DNA of 64,000 bases, from contig NW_026252117.1 of NCBI RefSeq assembly GCF_025399195.1, positions 186,001-250,000 of the forward strand, read 5' to 3'. Within the stretch, counting starts at the first letter, position 1. Each line of letters begins with the position of its first letter. The notes beneath the pieces were generated by a model that saw only the letters and a list, made by a program, of their open reading frames with translations, ran no database searches and was not told the origin of the DNA. The translations under genes were made by a program, and so were the position numbers. Shown here in pieces: positions 33,911-47,329 of the stretch. Source of the stretch: Umbelopsis ramanniana AG. Taxonomy: Eukaryota > Mucoromycota > Umbelopsidomycetes > Umbelopsidales > Umbelopsidaceae.

Positions 33911-36617
33911 ATCTTTCAAAGTAGAAGAAAAAGTGTGGAAAGAAAAAGAGGGTTCCTCAGTCGCTAAATATAGAGGGCTGGAGCGAACAATTGATTCGAC
34001 AAGTCACAGAGCAATAAAAAAAAAATCAGCAACGTTGCAAGAAGGACCCAGAACATCACCAGTCACATTTTGATTTGTTGGAGTCGGGGAGCTGATGTTA
34101 GCTGGTCCGGTCCCCCTTTCTTTCAACGTTCTCGCCCTTTTAAAATTCCATCTCCCCCATTCTCCACCTTGTTATTGCCCTTAACTGCATTGTCCACACG
34201 CTCTCAGCCAAACGAATCGCTTAGCCGGAAAACCTTTTTGAACTAATGTATCCGATTGTATAAAGAACATTTCCGCCAGTTCCAACCTCCCAGACTAGTT
34301 CATTCGATGGACGTAATCCCAGTTCTAGCACTACTCTATATGCGGTCATATGAAGCCATTCTACTTGCCACGTGAGGTTCAAGGCATGCCAGTCGATCGC
34401 TCATGCAGAGAACAATCGCACTCCACCCAAAAATATCACGATAGAGTGGTGCAAGTATTTATGTGCTAAAGTTTTCAAGGTCTTGCCATGCTGCATCAAA
34501 TACGGTTAGGCGTCAGAAAGAAGGATCTACGTTCCGATGCTTCCTTTCGCTTCCTCATTGCATCATGACAGAGCTTTGCCAAGGTAAAAAAAAAAAAAAA
34601 AGGTTTTTAGGTCCGACAAATAGCAATAAACATCATACCGCTGGCATCTCAAGCATGATCACTATGGTCGCTTTGAATTTTTTGCCGTAGGAGACCGCAA
34701 GTATATACCATCTTCTTCATTGAGCCTTGTATGATAGAGAAATAGTCAAATTTGGTGCAAATTTTGGCATGCATAAATTACCTCTGCTGGCCACGCACCC
34801 TTTCATGCGGGCCACTAAAACGCAGTATGCCATCATGCCAAGGTAGGACGCCTCTATGTAAAGATGAATGGTCTAGCTACGTCAGCCTTTACAGTGGCGA
34901 GAGCCTTTTTATTTTGTAATTTCTTTTACGCAATGACTGGTATATTTTGCAGATCTAAACTGGAACCGGATGAAGTAGGGAGGCAAATACACCAACATGC
35001 ACAATGTATCTGATAACAACCTTCAACTGCTGGCAACTAGGTTTTTGGAAATAAATACCTAATGTATGTTGACGGTACCCGCCTGCATATAAAGCTTGGG
35101 ACAATGATAATGGACTTTTTTAACAGCGATATAAATAACTATATTACAGCCACTTTTCAATATGGAACAAGAAGTGTTCAGGGTGGAAAGAAGAGGTTAT
35201 GTCTTTGGCGAGGCGTGATGGATTTTTCCCAAATTACCTGGTTGTGACCCCTAAACTTAAAATTTGTGGTCCAGCTTTATGAAAAAGCTATATGGGCTGA
35301 TTCTCTGGCGTACAGATTTGTAAAGGATTCTAGCTTGATAGTTATTCATCATGTCGTTCGCACTGTACGACGGCTTTAAATGCCACCACCCCACCAGCCC
35401 TTTTAGACAAAATCGTATGAATGTGAACTTCTTCCACAGTTTGCAATAAGTTTGGGAAAAATAAGACAGTACTACCCCCCTTTTCGTTTATTGTTTGTAT
35501 TGTTCCATGCATTGCGACTCTTACCTGAATGTTACCGATTTATCCCATGTCAACCATGACAATTTAGACTAAAAACAGTCCCATATTCAGAATAAGAGCC
35601 AGTATGCGCTCTAATGTTTAGATTCCACATCCCAACTGAGGTGTGGTCTCGGCTCATGCGCGGAGAGGACAATCCTCATTTTGGCTTTGAGGCTAACACT
35701 CAGAATGCAGTTGCACAATACAAAAAAAAAAAAAAGAAAAAAAAAAAGGTGTAAATTACAATAGGATCAAATGGTAAATAGAGTAGGGTGGGGCCATTAG
35801 ATCAGTGAAGCCCATCACTCCAGCCATCTATGCACTCAAGCAGCCCGGCCGACAAGATCAAACTACAGTATTCAACTTCTCATACATCTTATGATTCAGT
35901 CCTTTTTCACGCTTGCAGTCATTTACATTTGTGAATTTCAATATACCAAGCAAGCGTATCTCGATATAATACATGATTATAGTTACCACCGAAATTGCTG
36001 TCGCATTCAATGTAGCTCTTTGGTATGCTTGTGGTTTGTAAGGCTTTTTTTTCCCACATAAGGTCCACATTGACTTATCAAATACCAACTGCCATGGTGG
36101 TGTACGATGGTTGATCACAGACGTAGATAAATGACTTTGGACAGTACGTTGAGCCATGACGTATCAATGGTTGAACTAGCGAGGCGCTTGTAGCGAGCGG
36201 AAGGCATCCCATCAGGGTATATCGAATTTATATTCTTGGCAGTGATTGGCTACTGACAACATGTTCCTGCGGCGTCAATCCAGTGATTTTCAAGCCCGCT
36301 TGTAATGGATCGTTTGTGTGTAACAAAAAACGCAATTAAAAATTTGATGAGACGAGGAAATGCGAAAAGGTACTTTTGAGCTTGCATCCGTTTCTCACCT
36401 CTTTCTTTCCTCTCTTTTCTTCTTCAACGTCACCTCTATCAAAGTGTGTGATATCACCCCTTCCATTCATTTTTTTCTCTAAGAAGCTCATCACTGTTTA
36501 TAATCAAACATTTTTTTTTATTTTGCAATCTCTTCCTGTGAATAATTAGTGTTTCTCTGATTTCACAAAACTCTGTCGTTACTTTATACACCAATATTCC
36601 ATGAATAAGACCCCGGT
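33911..36617. promoter_or_regulatory. Longest gene-free stretch (2.7 kb), upstream of the homeobox gene
   Basis: Lies between divergent starts (MscS at 33910, homeobox at 36618). It holds A tracts (about 34019, 34586 and 35724-35746), and a pyrimidine-rich leader at about 36400-36480 just before the homeobox start. No open frame has a family motif or plausible exon chain. It is much longer than the other intergenic gaps, which fits an extended control region or an unannotated non-coding transcript. Confidence 0.45.
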
Positions 36618-36621
36618 ATGA
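36601..36621 (+). promoter_or_regulatory. uORF of six codons overlapping the homeobox start (ATGA)
   Basis: An ATG at 36601 opens M-N-K-T-P-V and stops at TGA 36619-36621, which overlaps the main ATG at 36618-36620. This geometry suits termination-reinitiation control. It acts only if the transcript begins upstream of it, which I cannot see. Confidence 0.5.
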
Positions 36622-38415
36622 ATACCAGCAAACCTGAATACACTACAACAGTCAAATCGACGCAGCCATATAATTATACGCCACCTATGCCGCCTTACCC
36701 CGACGACTCCAAAGCAGTAGACTCGGAATCTTTTAACACCAGCAGCAGTAATCAGTCTGAATATTCACGCGATGGCGGTAGACCCCTGCCTTCCGCCATT
36801 GTTGGTAGTAGCGGCAGTAATAGCAATGCGTCTGGTGCTACCCCCAAAAAGCGAACACGCGCTACCCCAGAGCAACTAGCTGTGTTGGAAAAAACCTTCA
36901 TGACAAACACGTCTCCTAATTCACGAATGCGTAGTAACCTTGCTCAGGAGCTAGGGATGACTGAACGAAGGTACTGTTCAAAGCATGCATATCATTCGCC
37001 TCCTGCTAAAAGCATTGCTAACCACGTTTTCCCATCAACCACGCACATTTTTTTTTTCAACGCTTACTTTAATGGTCCCATCATACTGGACACAACCCCC
37101 TCATTCTAATGATCTTCCGCTGCCAACCTCCTTACTCACAGCATCCAAATCTGGTTTCAAAATCGTCGCGCCAAAGTCAAAAATATGGCGAAAAGAGCAG
37201 CCATTTTGCAAGAAGAAGCCATGAGAGCACAGTTCATGGCAGCATCCGGATACATGCCGTTTTATCCGCCGGCCTATCCATCTCGACAAGGTCATCATTA
37301 TCGGCCACCTGTTCTTCCTCATCACTTTAGAAGGGCGCGTAGTAGTTCTGATGTAATGGGAGCTGTTCGTGAACGAGCAAGAATGAGAGCGCATTCAGTT
37401 GGTGGAGGATTGCTGAATCAAATGCAAAACGATATGATGCCGCCACCTACGGCCACTCCATGGTCTTCGCATTTTAGCCCATATCATCAGCAGCAGCCAC
37501 ATTATCAACCGCCGCCACAGCCTTCTGGCCCCGAGATCGACATTGCTGATAGGCACGTCATGTTAGGTACGCATGTTTTTGGTTTAAAGATATTCCTGTC
37601 CAAAAATAGGTCTCTACACCTTTTTTGCTATAGAGGTTTTCTCCTTAAACAGCGATCCTCGGATTCAATATTAACACACCTAAAAAAAAAAACCAGATTC
37701 AGGCATGTCACTGGATTTCTTCCCCGCCAGTACCTTGACGATCGGCACGTGGAAGAGGATGAGAATTCAATCTGCCGATCTACTGTGCCATTATTCGCTG
37801 CCATTGCGTCGTATGATATGGCATATTCAGGAACAACAGCGCTTTAAAATTGAATTTCCCTTTGATGTAATTGATCGCATTGTGCTTGTACAGGATGGTG
37901 AGCTGGGTCGCATGGACATTCAAATTCGGGATCCCATGAACGCTGTGGAATTCTATATGGAAACTGGTACTCTTGCTGATGGTTCTATTCAATGGACACA
38001 ATGTCGAGATTTCACTGAAGGAAGAGAAGCTAGCCAGCAGCTGATACACAGCATAGAAGGCCATGCTATGGAACTGTCAAAACAACTCACGCGCCTGGCG
38101 TCTGTAGAATTGAATCTCGGGCCCAGAATGATTATTGACAGTATTATTCCTGTCATGGACGATCCTGCTCGAGATATGTTTTTGACCCCTGGCCCATCCT
38201 CTTCCATGGAGCCCGAAGGTTATGTTGATACCACATCCACTCTGTCACCGTCTACTACGCCTACGCCTACACTAGTCGGCCCTTACTCTCATGATATGGC
38301 TTATACAATCGATAAATCTCACCCCTCCAACCTTCCTACTACATGGGACTACTCAAATACCTCGGTTGTTCAAGACGCTCATATGCCTTTCACTTATGGG
38401 CCACACTATACATGA
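36618..38415 (+). CDS. Homeobox transcription factor (Phx1/HOY1-like)
   Basis: Exons are 36618-36970, 37142-37566 and 37697-38415, giving 498 aa. The homeodomain (about residues 75-133) reads PKKRTRATPEQLAVLEKTF..., with recognition helix IQIWFQNRRAKVKNM completed across intron 1. A conserved C-terminal domain follows (about 265-370: STLTIGTWKRMRI, LLCHYS, RRMIWHIQEQQRFKIEFPFDVIDRI, VEFYMET, QWTQCRDFTEG). It resembles the PH-like domain reported in fungal Phx1/HOY1-type homeobox proteins. The middle is Pro/Gln/His-rich and the tail Ser/Thr/Pro-rich. Fission-yeast Phx1 acts in stationary-phase survival and HOY1 in hyphal growth; the role here is not known. A six-codon uORF overlaps the start. 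Confidence 0.92.
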
Positions 38416-40371
<1,956 letters not shown>

Positions 40372-40755
40372 TTATACTGCTATGACACCATCCCTGCCAT
40401 CTTATCCAGTACAGTAATAATAAAAAAACCCTTTTTTTCAAACGAAAAAATTGGCGAGCTTTGTGTGCAAAATGGTCCCAATTTATTATCTGCCCCCCAC
40501 CATATTTTGGTCACCATTGCACAAAAAATTGGCTGACTTAACATGATCTACCGAGCTACTCAGTTCATCATGAAAGCAAGGGAAAACATTGAGACCTCAT
40601 AATAAATAGATTTCACCAACCAAACCGTTGCCTCACATTGAGAATAGTCTGTACTCTTCTGCCATCACGTGTACCAAATAACCTTTTTTGTGATTCCGCT
40701 GAGACAAAAAGGTACCCCCAACCGGATCTCAGCTTTGCATCCGTCAACTGTCCAA
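40372..40755. promoter_or_regulatory. Alpha-tubulin 3' flank and cytochrome b5 reductase promoter
   Basis: AATAATAAA at about 40413-40421 is a likely tubulin poly(A) signal. No gene in the remainder. Confidence 0.45.
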
Positions 40756-42019
40756 ATGGCCCAACTAATGACTTCATCACAACTTCGCATGCCTCTTACT
40801 GTTCGTCGAATACTACGGATTTTAACCGATCCATACTTCCTGTCGTTAGCCATTCCAGTCTGCGTTACAGGGACCGTATATGGAGTTTGGAAGCTGTACT
40901 GGCGAAGAAAACGTAGGTGAATTTAGTAAACGAATGACTGCCTGGGATAAACAGAGTGGGGTAGTATCGTTGATATGCCCTAAAAGCGAACGATTGGTAT
41001 GTTGCTCGAAAAACTTGGCAATATTAATCTCCCCACGAATTCTTTTCCACCGTATAGTTCCTCAACGAATTCTAGACCAGCACACCGTACAATACTTCAA
41101 ATTGGTCGAAAAACTCCCAGTCTCTCACAACACCGCTATGTAAGTGCAGCCTGTGTATAGTATGATATCAAGCTGCATCGCTCTGACCCCCTTTTTGTCC
41201 CAGTTATCGGTTTGCTTTACCATCCAAGACCGCGGTCCTCGGTCTGCCAATTGGACAACACATTTCTCTAGTAGTGGATGTAGATGGAAGAAGTGTTTCA
41301 AGAAGCTATACACCTACCAGCCAGTTTAATACCCAAGGACATTTCGATCTTATGATCAAGGTAACTCCCGTTTAAATGCGTGCCTTGTTTGCCGTGCTTG
41401 CTGACGGATAATCCATCTTCCAGTCATACCCAACTGGAGCGGTCTCAAGTTTCGTAGCAAAGCTAGATGTTGGCGACACTGTAGGTGTGAAAGGACCAAG
41501 AGGCGCCTTCACATATACACCGAGAATGGTGAGGGAATTAGGCATGATCGCAGGTGGAACAGGAATTACCCCCATGCTTCAGGTAAGCTTTACGACCAGT
41601 TTATGCATCCGAATGTTCCTTGGTAGAGAGATATTCACCGAACCCTCTTTCTTTCATGCTAGATTATTCGCGCTATTCTGAGCAACCCTCATGACCCTAC
41701 GAAAGTATCTCTCATTTTCGCAAATGTGACAGACGACGACATATTGTTACGAGAGGAGCTTGATGAGCTGGCAAAGCGACATGACAATCTGAAAGTATAC
41801 TATGTATTGAATAATCCTCCCGAAGGATGGACCGGTGGAGTGGGGTTTGTAACGAGAGAGATGATTGAAAGATGGTTACCTCCGCCAGCTAAAGATATCA
41901 AGATCCTACTCTGTGGGCCGCCTGCAATGATGAAAGCCATGACCCTCCTCACCAATGAAATAGGATATGAGCCTACTAGACCAGTTAGCAAACTGACAGA
42001 TCAGATATATTGTTTTTAG
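40756..42019 (+). CDS. NADH-cytochrome b5 reductase (CBR1-like)
   Basis: Membrane-anchored FAD enzyme that passes electrons from NADH to cytochrome b5 for sterol and fatty-acid modification. Exons are 40756-40912, 41058-41139, 41204-41360, 41424-41582 and 41663-42019, giving 303 aa. An N-terminal helix ([19 protein letters not shown]) and a basic WRRK stop precede [21 protein letters not shown]. Then come the flavin motif [25 protein letters not shown], the NADH motif [12 protein letters not shown] and [12 protein letters not shown], and the end [11 protein letters not shown]. The first intron is the least certain: a donor after 40912 and an acceptor before 41058 keep phase. Confidence 0.92.
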
Positions 42020-42189
42020 ATTGAATACTTGTCATATAATTTTGAACCTCATGTAACGAATATTTTGAGAATTTTCATCCTCCATCTTTTTTTTTTTTTT
42101 TTTTACGCCTGTGCTAAAATCTTGATATACAGTTCGGAGTTTCGCCATCTCTACAGTTTCCTTTATTACTACAGCTTTTTGCAACAGCA

Positions 42190-44371
42190 ATGCTGCGATT
42201 CACACCCCCTAATGTTCGTCGCGCGGTCAGCATGCTACCTCGTGGCGCTTTAGCCTATAGGGCTTCTGCTTCAAAGGCTGCTCTCCCTTCCTTAGCTGTG
42301 TCGCTCCGTCGCTATGCCACGGAATCAGCTGCTCAAGTCGACACCAAAGGACCCACCAAGGTTGTCCACTATACTGTTGACAAGTATCCCGGTTACGAAC
42401 GAGACACCCGCTTTAGCCAGGTAAGGGCAATCATAGGTTAAAAAATAACCTCTTCGATTGCTTCTGACATGATCAACTTCTCTAGCTCTCGCCTGACCAT
42501 GTCGAACACTTCAAATCCATTGTCGGTGACAACGGTATGATTTACGACAACGATGATGATCTTTTCGTTTTCAACACAGATTGGATGAACAAGTATAGGG
42601 GAAAGTCTAAGTTGGTTTTGAAGCCAAAGACTACTCAACAGGTCTCTGACATCATGAAGTATTGTAACGAAAACAAGTAAGTTTTGCCCTCCCCCACCTC
42701 CACCTCGAGCATATGTTTGATAACTAAATGGTCTCAAGGTTGGCTGTTGTTCCACAGGGTGGAAATACTGGTTTGGTTGGCGGCTCTGTCCCCGTGTTCG
42801 ACGAAATCGTTCTCAGCCTTGCCAACATGAACCAAGTCCGTAGCTTCGATGCTGTCTCTGGTAAAGTACCATTCCCCTCGATGTAAACATGTGTGGTTCG
42901 CGAAGTGTATATATTGATTGCGTCTGTAGGTGTCCTTGTCAGTGATTCTGGATGCGTTTTGGAAATTTTGGACAACTACCTTCATGAGAAGGGCTACATT
43001 ATGCCTATCGATTTGGGTGCTAAGGGAAGGCAAGTATCGTTCACCTATCATTACTCTGTTATCATAGGTTAACAGTCTAGTTTCTTTACAGCTGTCATAT
43101 TGGCGGTAACGTAGCAACAAATGCAGGTGGTCTGCGATTGCTTCGTTATGGATCATTGCACGGAACCGTCCTAGGCTTAGAGGTTGTGTTGCCTGACGGT
43201 ACCATTCTCGAAAATCTTTCCACTCTACGCAAAGATAACACTGGTTATGATCTCAAGCAACTCTTCATTGGATCAGAAGGTACCCTCGGTGTCATCACCG
43301 GTGTGTCTATCTTAACACCTCGTAAGCCCAAGGTAAGACTTCCAGAGTGATCTGATATTTCAAGCAAAGGTTGAGGAACTAATAATGACATCCTATCAGG
43401 CTGTCAACGTTGCATTGCTCGGTGTCAATTCATTCGAAGATGTCCAAAAGGCTTTCAAGCAAGCTAAATCCGAAGTGTCTGAAATTTTGTCTGGTATGTT
43501 GTAGTCGTAGCAGTGTACTTGGTGATTCGTTGCACCCCCCAATCTTTTATTTATTTACCAATACCTCCCAGCATTCGAGTTTTGGGATACTAATGCATCT
43601 AAGATGTTCAAGAAGCACAGTGATGTGAAAGGTGCTCTCTCCGACGAGTATCCTTTCTACGTCCTCATCGAGACCAGTGGTTCAAACAAGGATCATGATG
43701 ATGAAAAATTGAATGGATTGCTCGAGAACTTGATGACCGATGAAGTTGCTCTTGATGGTGTCGTTGCTCAGGATGAGACTCAGATCCGAAACTTGTGGTC
43801 CATGCGTGAAGGTATTCCTGAAGCTCTTAGCAAGGAAGGAGGCGTTTTCAAATATGACGTTTCCCTTCCTGTGCCCCGCCTCTACGAATGTGTCGAAGAC
43901 ATGAAGAAGCATCTCACTGAACATGGTGTTTATGGAAAGGATGACTCTCCCGTTGTAGAGGTTGTCGGTTACGGTCACGTTGGTGATGGCAATTTGCATT
44001 TGAACATCGCTACCAAGACCGTCGATACCAAGATCATGAACATTATTGAACCATATATCTTTGAATGGGTTTGTAAGTAGACCAGCCTCTGACTGACTAC
44101 GTCTTGTTACAGTATAAACTCATATCTTTCTTTTACAGCAAAGGAGAACGGATCAATTTCTGCTGAGCATGGTAAGTTATTATACACTTTATATTCCGTC
44201 CTTGTAATTTCACCACTCTAATGACTTGTTTCATCAGGCCTTGGACTTCAGAAGGGCAAGTTCTTGCATTACTCCAAGTCAGATGCTATGATACAGTTGA
44301 TGCAGACTATCAAGAAGACTATTGATCCTAATGCTATCATGAACCCTTACAAGTATCTTCCCCAGAATTGA
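42190..44371 (+). CDS. D-2-hydroxyglutarate dehydrogenase, mitochondrial (FAD)
   Basis: Flavoenzyme oxidising D-2-hydroxyglutarate (or D-lactate) in mitochondria. Exons are 42190-42420, 42486-42676, 42739-42860, 42930-43029, 43092-43332, 43400-43493, 43572-44072, 44139-44171 and 44238-44371, giving 548 aa. An Arg/Ala-rich presequence of about 45 residues lacks acids. Then come the FAD-binding [67 protein letters not shown], and the metal/substrate motif [13 protein letters not shown] with SAEHGLG at the end. The SCHIGGN stretch fits D2HGDH better than D-lactate dehydrogenase. Intron 4 needs a GC donor (GCAAGT at 43030). Confidence 0.95.
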
Positions 44372-44440
44372 AGTTGTAATAGTGACTACGTCTAGTAGTA
44401 AACCGGATTTTCCAACACAATGTACAAAGGGTACACATTC

Positions 44441-44446
44441 AATAAA
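44441..44446 (+). promoter_or_regulatory. Likely poly(A) signal AATAAA of the D2HGDH gene
   Basis: Exact AATAAA about 70 bases after the stop and about 70 before the NSE1 start. Confidence 0.5.
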
Positions 44447-44517
44447 AAAAGCCCGCTGATTTGAATTTTTTCCCCTCCACCCGCTGTCAAGTTTTGTTGA
44501 AATCCAGCATTCACAGA

Positions 44518-45591
44518 ATGGCAACTACTGAGACCATGAACGGACAGGAGCAGCACCCACATGAAATGACCGAGTATAATGGCACCCATAGACTGTTTAT
44601 GCAGTCTATGCTATCGCATCGTATCCTGGAGGAATCTCAGGCCGAAGTGATCTACGAAAAGATCTGCGACATGCTCAACGGTAAGACTTCACGCGTGGTC
44701 CACCAATGACATCAACATTATACCTCAACTTTAGGTCTCCTTTCATATTTAAGCCGACAAAGCTGATTTTGGTGACTTTGTTGCTGTTATCAACAAGGAG
44801 ATCTCGGATGTTGATCTCGCCCTGAGACGGACAGTCGATGAATACAATAGCAGTGCTATCATCGCTCTGGTATGACTATGAAATTCCAGATGAACCCTGT
44901 TTTCCTCTCCCTTTTAATTCTGTTCGTCATGTGTAGGTGAATACCAGAGGTGACGAAGTGGCACAGCTTGCAACAACCTATACTGCAAATGAGATTGGAT
45001 TTTTCAAGCGAGTGGTAAGGCGCAAAGTTCAATGGGACGTAAAACACGCAAAATACTGATTCTCCCGGTGGTTGATGATCAGCTGGAGTTGATTGTTACC
45101 GCAGACGATGAAGCGTTTTCTCTCGGTTCCATGGCGGCTATACGCGAAGGTCCAAAACTAAAACCCGCCTTTTCACAACGAGAAACGGAGGAGCTTCTCA
45201 ACAAGCTGGTAGCTGACAAATGGCTGATGAGACGAAGGTATCGATTATGTTCCGTGTGTATGAAGTGGCTTATAATCATGGGTGTATTGATCCATTCAAT
45301 TTCTTTTACCGATATCGTAGAGATGGATACTACGTGTTGCATATGCGAAGCATCATTGAGCTACAAAATTATCTCAAGGAGACGTTTGAGAATGAAATTC
45401 ACGAATGTCTAATGTGCATGGAAATTGTTACGGTGGGAGAGAGGTGCAGTCAAGGTCGATGCGAAGTTCGATTGCATACACACTGTGCAGCAGGTTACTT
45501 TCCGGAGCAAGACAATGGGTCCGAGATCAAGTGTCCGACTTGCGGGACTACTTGGGCGAGGGATAATACCATCGGCACAATTAGACAATGA
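44518..45591 (+). CDS. NSE1: SMC5/6 complex subunit NSE1 (RING-like E3)
   Basis: Subunit of the SMC5/6 DNA-repair complex, nuclear. Exons are 44518-44680, 44754-44869, 44937-45014, 45083-45237 and 45321-45591, giving 260 aa. The winged-helix N-terminal region includes HRLFMQSMLSHRIL, FVAVINKEIS and LATTYTANEIGFFKRVLELI. WLMRRRDGYYVLHMRSIIELQ leads to the variant RING: C-x2-C (CLMC), CSQGRC, H-T-H-C, and C-x2-C (CPTC). The last exon ends shortly after the RING, as in fungi. Its 3' end faces translin, with 182 bases between stops. Confidence 0.93.
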
Positions 45592-45773
45592 TTCTATGTT
45601 CAGCACGAACAGGATCAAATGTCTTTTCAGAACCAAGACACGAAAGTAGAAACCCTCTCATCATTGTAAAAAAAGACATCCCTACACTCCACTCCATTTG
45701 TACATCCCTCATTTTTTTTTTATAACCATTCTTAATAACTGCCTCGTATTTCTACGTACGATAATATCTTCCA

Positions 45774-46900
45774 CTACTGTCGTGTTAATCCTCGAAGCGA
45801 CACATCGTATACGACCTCTTCTATGCGCTTCAAATCGTATTTAAGGCTGTCAAACCTAGATAAACCGATATTTTAGCGCATACAATGACACCTAACATAG
45901 ATAATCCACAACAGAAATGGCGCAAACCTCTTTCGTAAATTATCATTCTTCAAGTTCAAAAGTTGAAATCCTGCCATCAAGTCCTTGACAAAGCTGGATA
46001 TCCTGCGTGGTCGATCGTAGTCTCCACTAGTGACTGAATTGACAGCAAGCCGGGACTTTTTCCTTCATATTAGACAATCTGTACATAATAAAGCGGAACA
46101 TTGTTCACCACAATCTGAGGACTGCGTACCAATTCATTTGCCACACTGATGAAAGACTGGAGTACGTCTTCGTATGGTATGTGCAACCCAAGCAATTCAT
46201 TCTGGATATCGACCTTTACTGTAATGAAGGCATAAATATGTATTGCGTGGGCGGGCTGTCATTGCTTCGGCATACATACACTCTAATGCATCTTGGAATT
46301 CTGCGATGGTTGGAACTCGCTCATGCTTCAAATAGGTTGAGAAGGCCACTAGAAACAGGATTTGCTGTTGTAGCCAAGATGTAGGGTGAATACTGGAAGA
46401 GATGACCATGCTGGTTTCAATAACTTGCACTTACTTGCAGTGTTCCTCTCCAGAGATCACAGTATCTGAAAATCATTTTGTCAGTATTGCGGAACTAGGA
46501 GTTGCAAGCCATCAATTCATACGCTCGTACTTGTAATATTGAGTCTCAGGCACCAGCTTGTCTAATGTTTGCAATAGCTCCCTTAGAGGCTCGAAATCCA
46601 CTGTGGGTACTATCCATATGACCCAATATCAGTTTTTTACCATGTTTCATCAACTATAGGTAGCACTATTACCTGGCCCAGTCGGATCGGCATGTATACG
46701 ATTCAAATATGCGATTTGAATGCGCGCCGTACGATCGAGATCTCGTACAATTTGTCGGATTTCCTGTAGGATAATGGAAACTCTTAAAAGCCTAGTGAAG
46801 GCTGCATAAGTTACTTTTAACCCCTTACATCTTTGCGAGCCGTCTCTTCATCGAGTCTTTGCTGGATCTGCTCAAACACTTGGTGGTCTAATGTCGCCAT
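45774..46900 (-). CDS. Translin (TSN)
   Basis: Nucleic-acid-binding protein that forms octamers, and with Trax the C3PO endoribonuclease. Eight exons: 46900-46829, 46763-46673, 46609-46531, 46465-46435, 46364-46280, 46218-46130, 46055-45928, 45855-45774; 218 aa, near the animal length of 228. Motifs: FEQIQQRLDEETARKDEIRQ, LVPETQYYKYCDLWRGTLQ, NELSRLAVNSVTSGDYDRP, FQLLNLKNDNLRKRFDSLKYD and EEVVYDVSLRGL. Exon 4 is only 31 nt. The acceptor of exon 7 (GGAAAAAG) is poor in pyrimidines, but it rebuilds the conserved NELSRLAVNS exactly. Trax is not in this window. Confidence 0.95.
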
Positions 46901-47329
46901 ACCATAAACTCCGTGATACGGGTGCAACAGTGATTGTTTTATGCAGGTTGAAAATTACCGCTGTGTTGACATTTTATTTACAATACATGATAAAATCCAT
47001 ACAGATAGCTACAGCAGTCTGTTCTATTTGTCTTTATTATTTCAATCCAGATAGCTGTGGCAGATTTATCTTAGCAATGTTACATGGTCGATATTGACAT
47101 GAGAGACATTGGCAGGTATCCGTTTCTATCAATGACACTCTAGATTGTGCTTCATACCACTGGTTCATAGAAAAGTGGATATTCGATGTCCTAGAGACTG
47201 ACAGTGGATGACAATGAGATACTAACTTGATCCACGACCAACATGTGAAAATTTAAACATGCCTTTTTTGGGCAGCTTTGAGATATCCCAACGTTTGACT
47301 CCTCACCTGTTCATTCTAACAACATTGCA
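46901..47329. promoter_or_regulatory. Divergent promoter region: translin and patatin-like gene
   Basis: Lies between starts at 46900 (minus) and 47330 (plus). AT-rich, with no gene. Confidence 0.5.

Noticed and set aside
35858-36157. 99-codon minus-strand open frame (MAQRTVQSHL...)
   Set aside because: No recognisable domain, splice context or codon-use support; considered a transposase remnant but nothing backs that.
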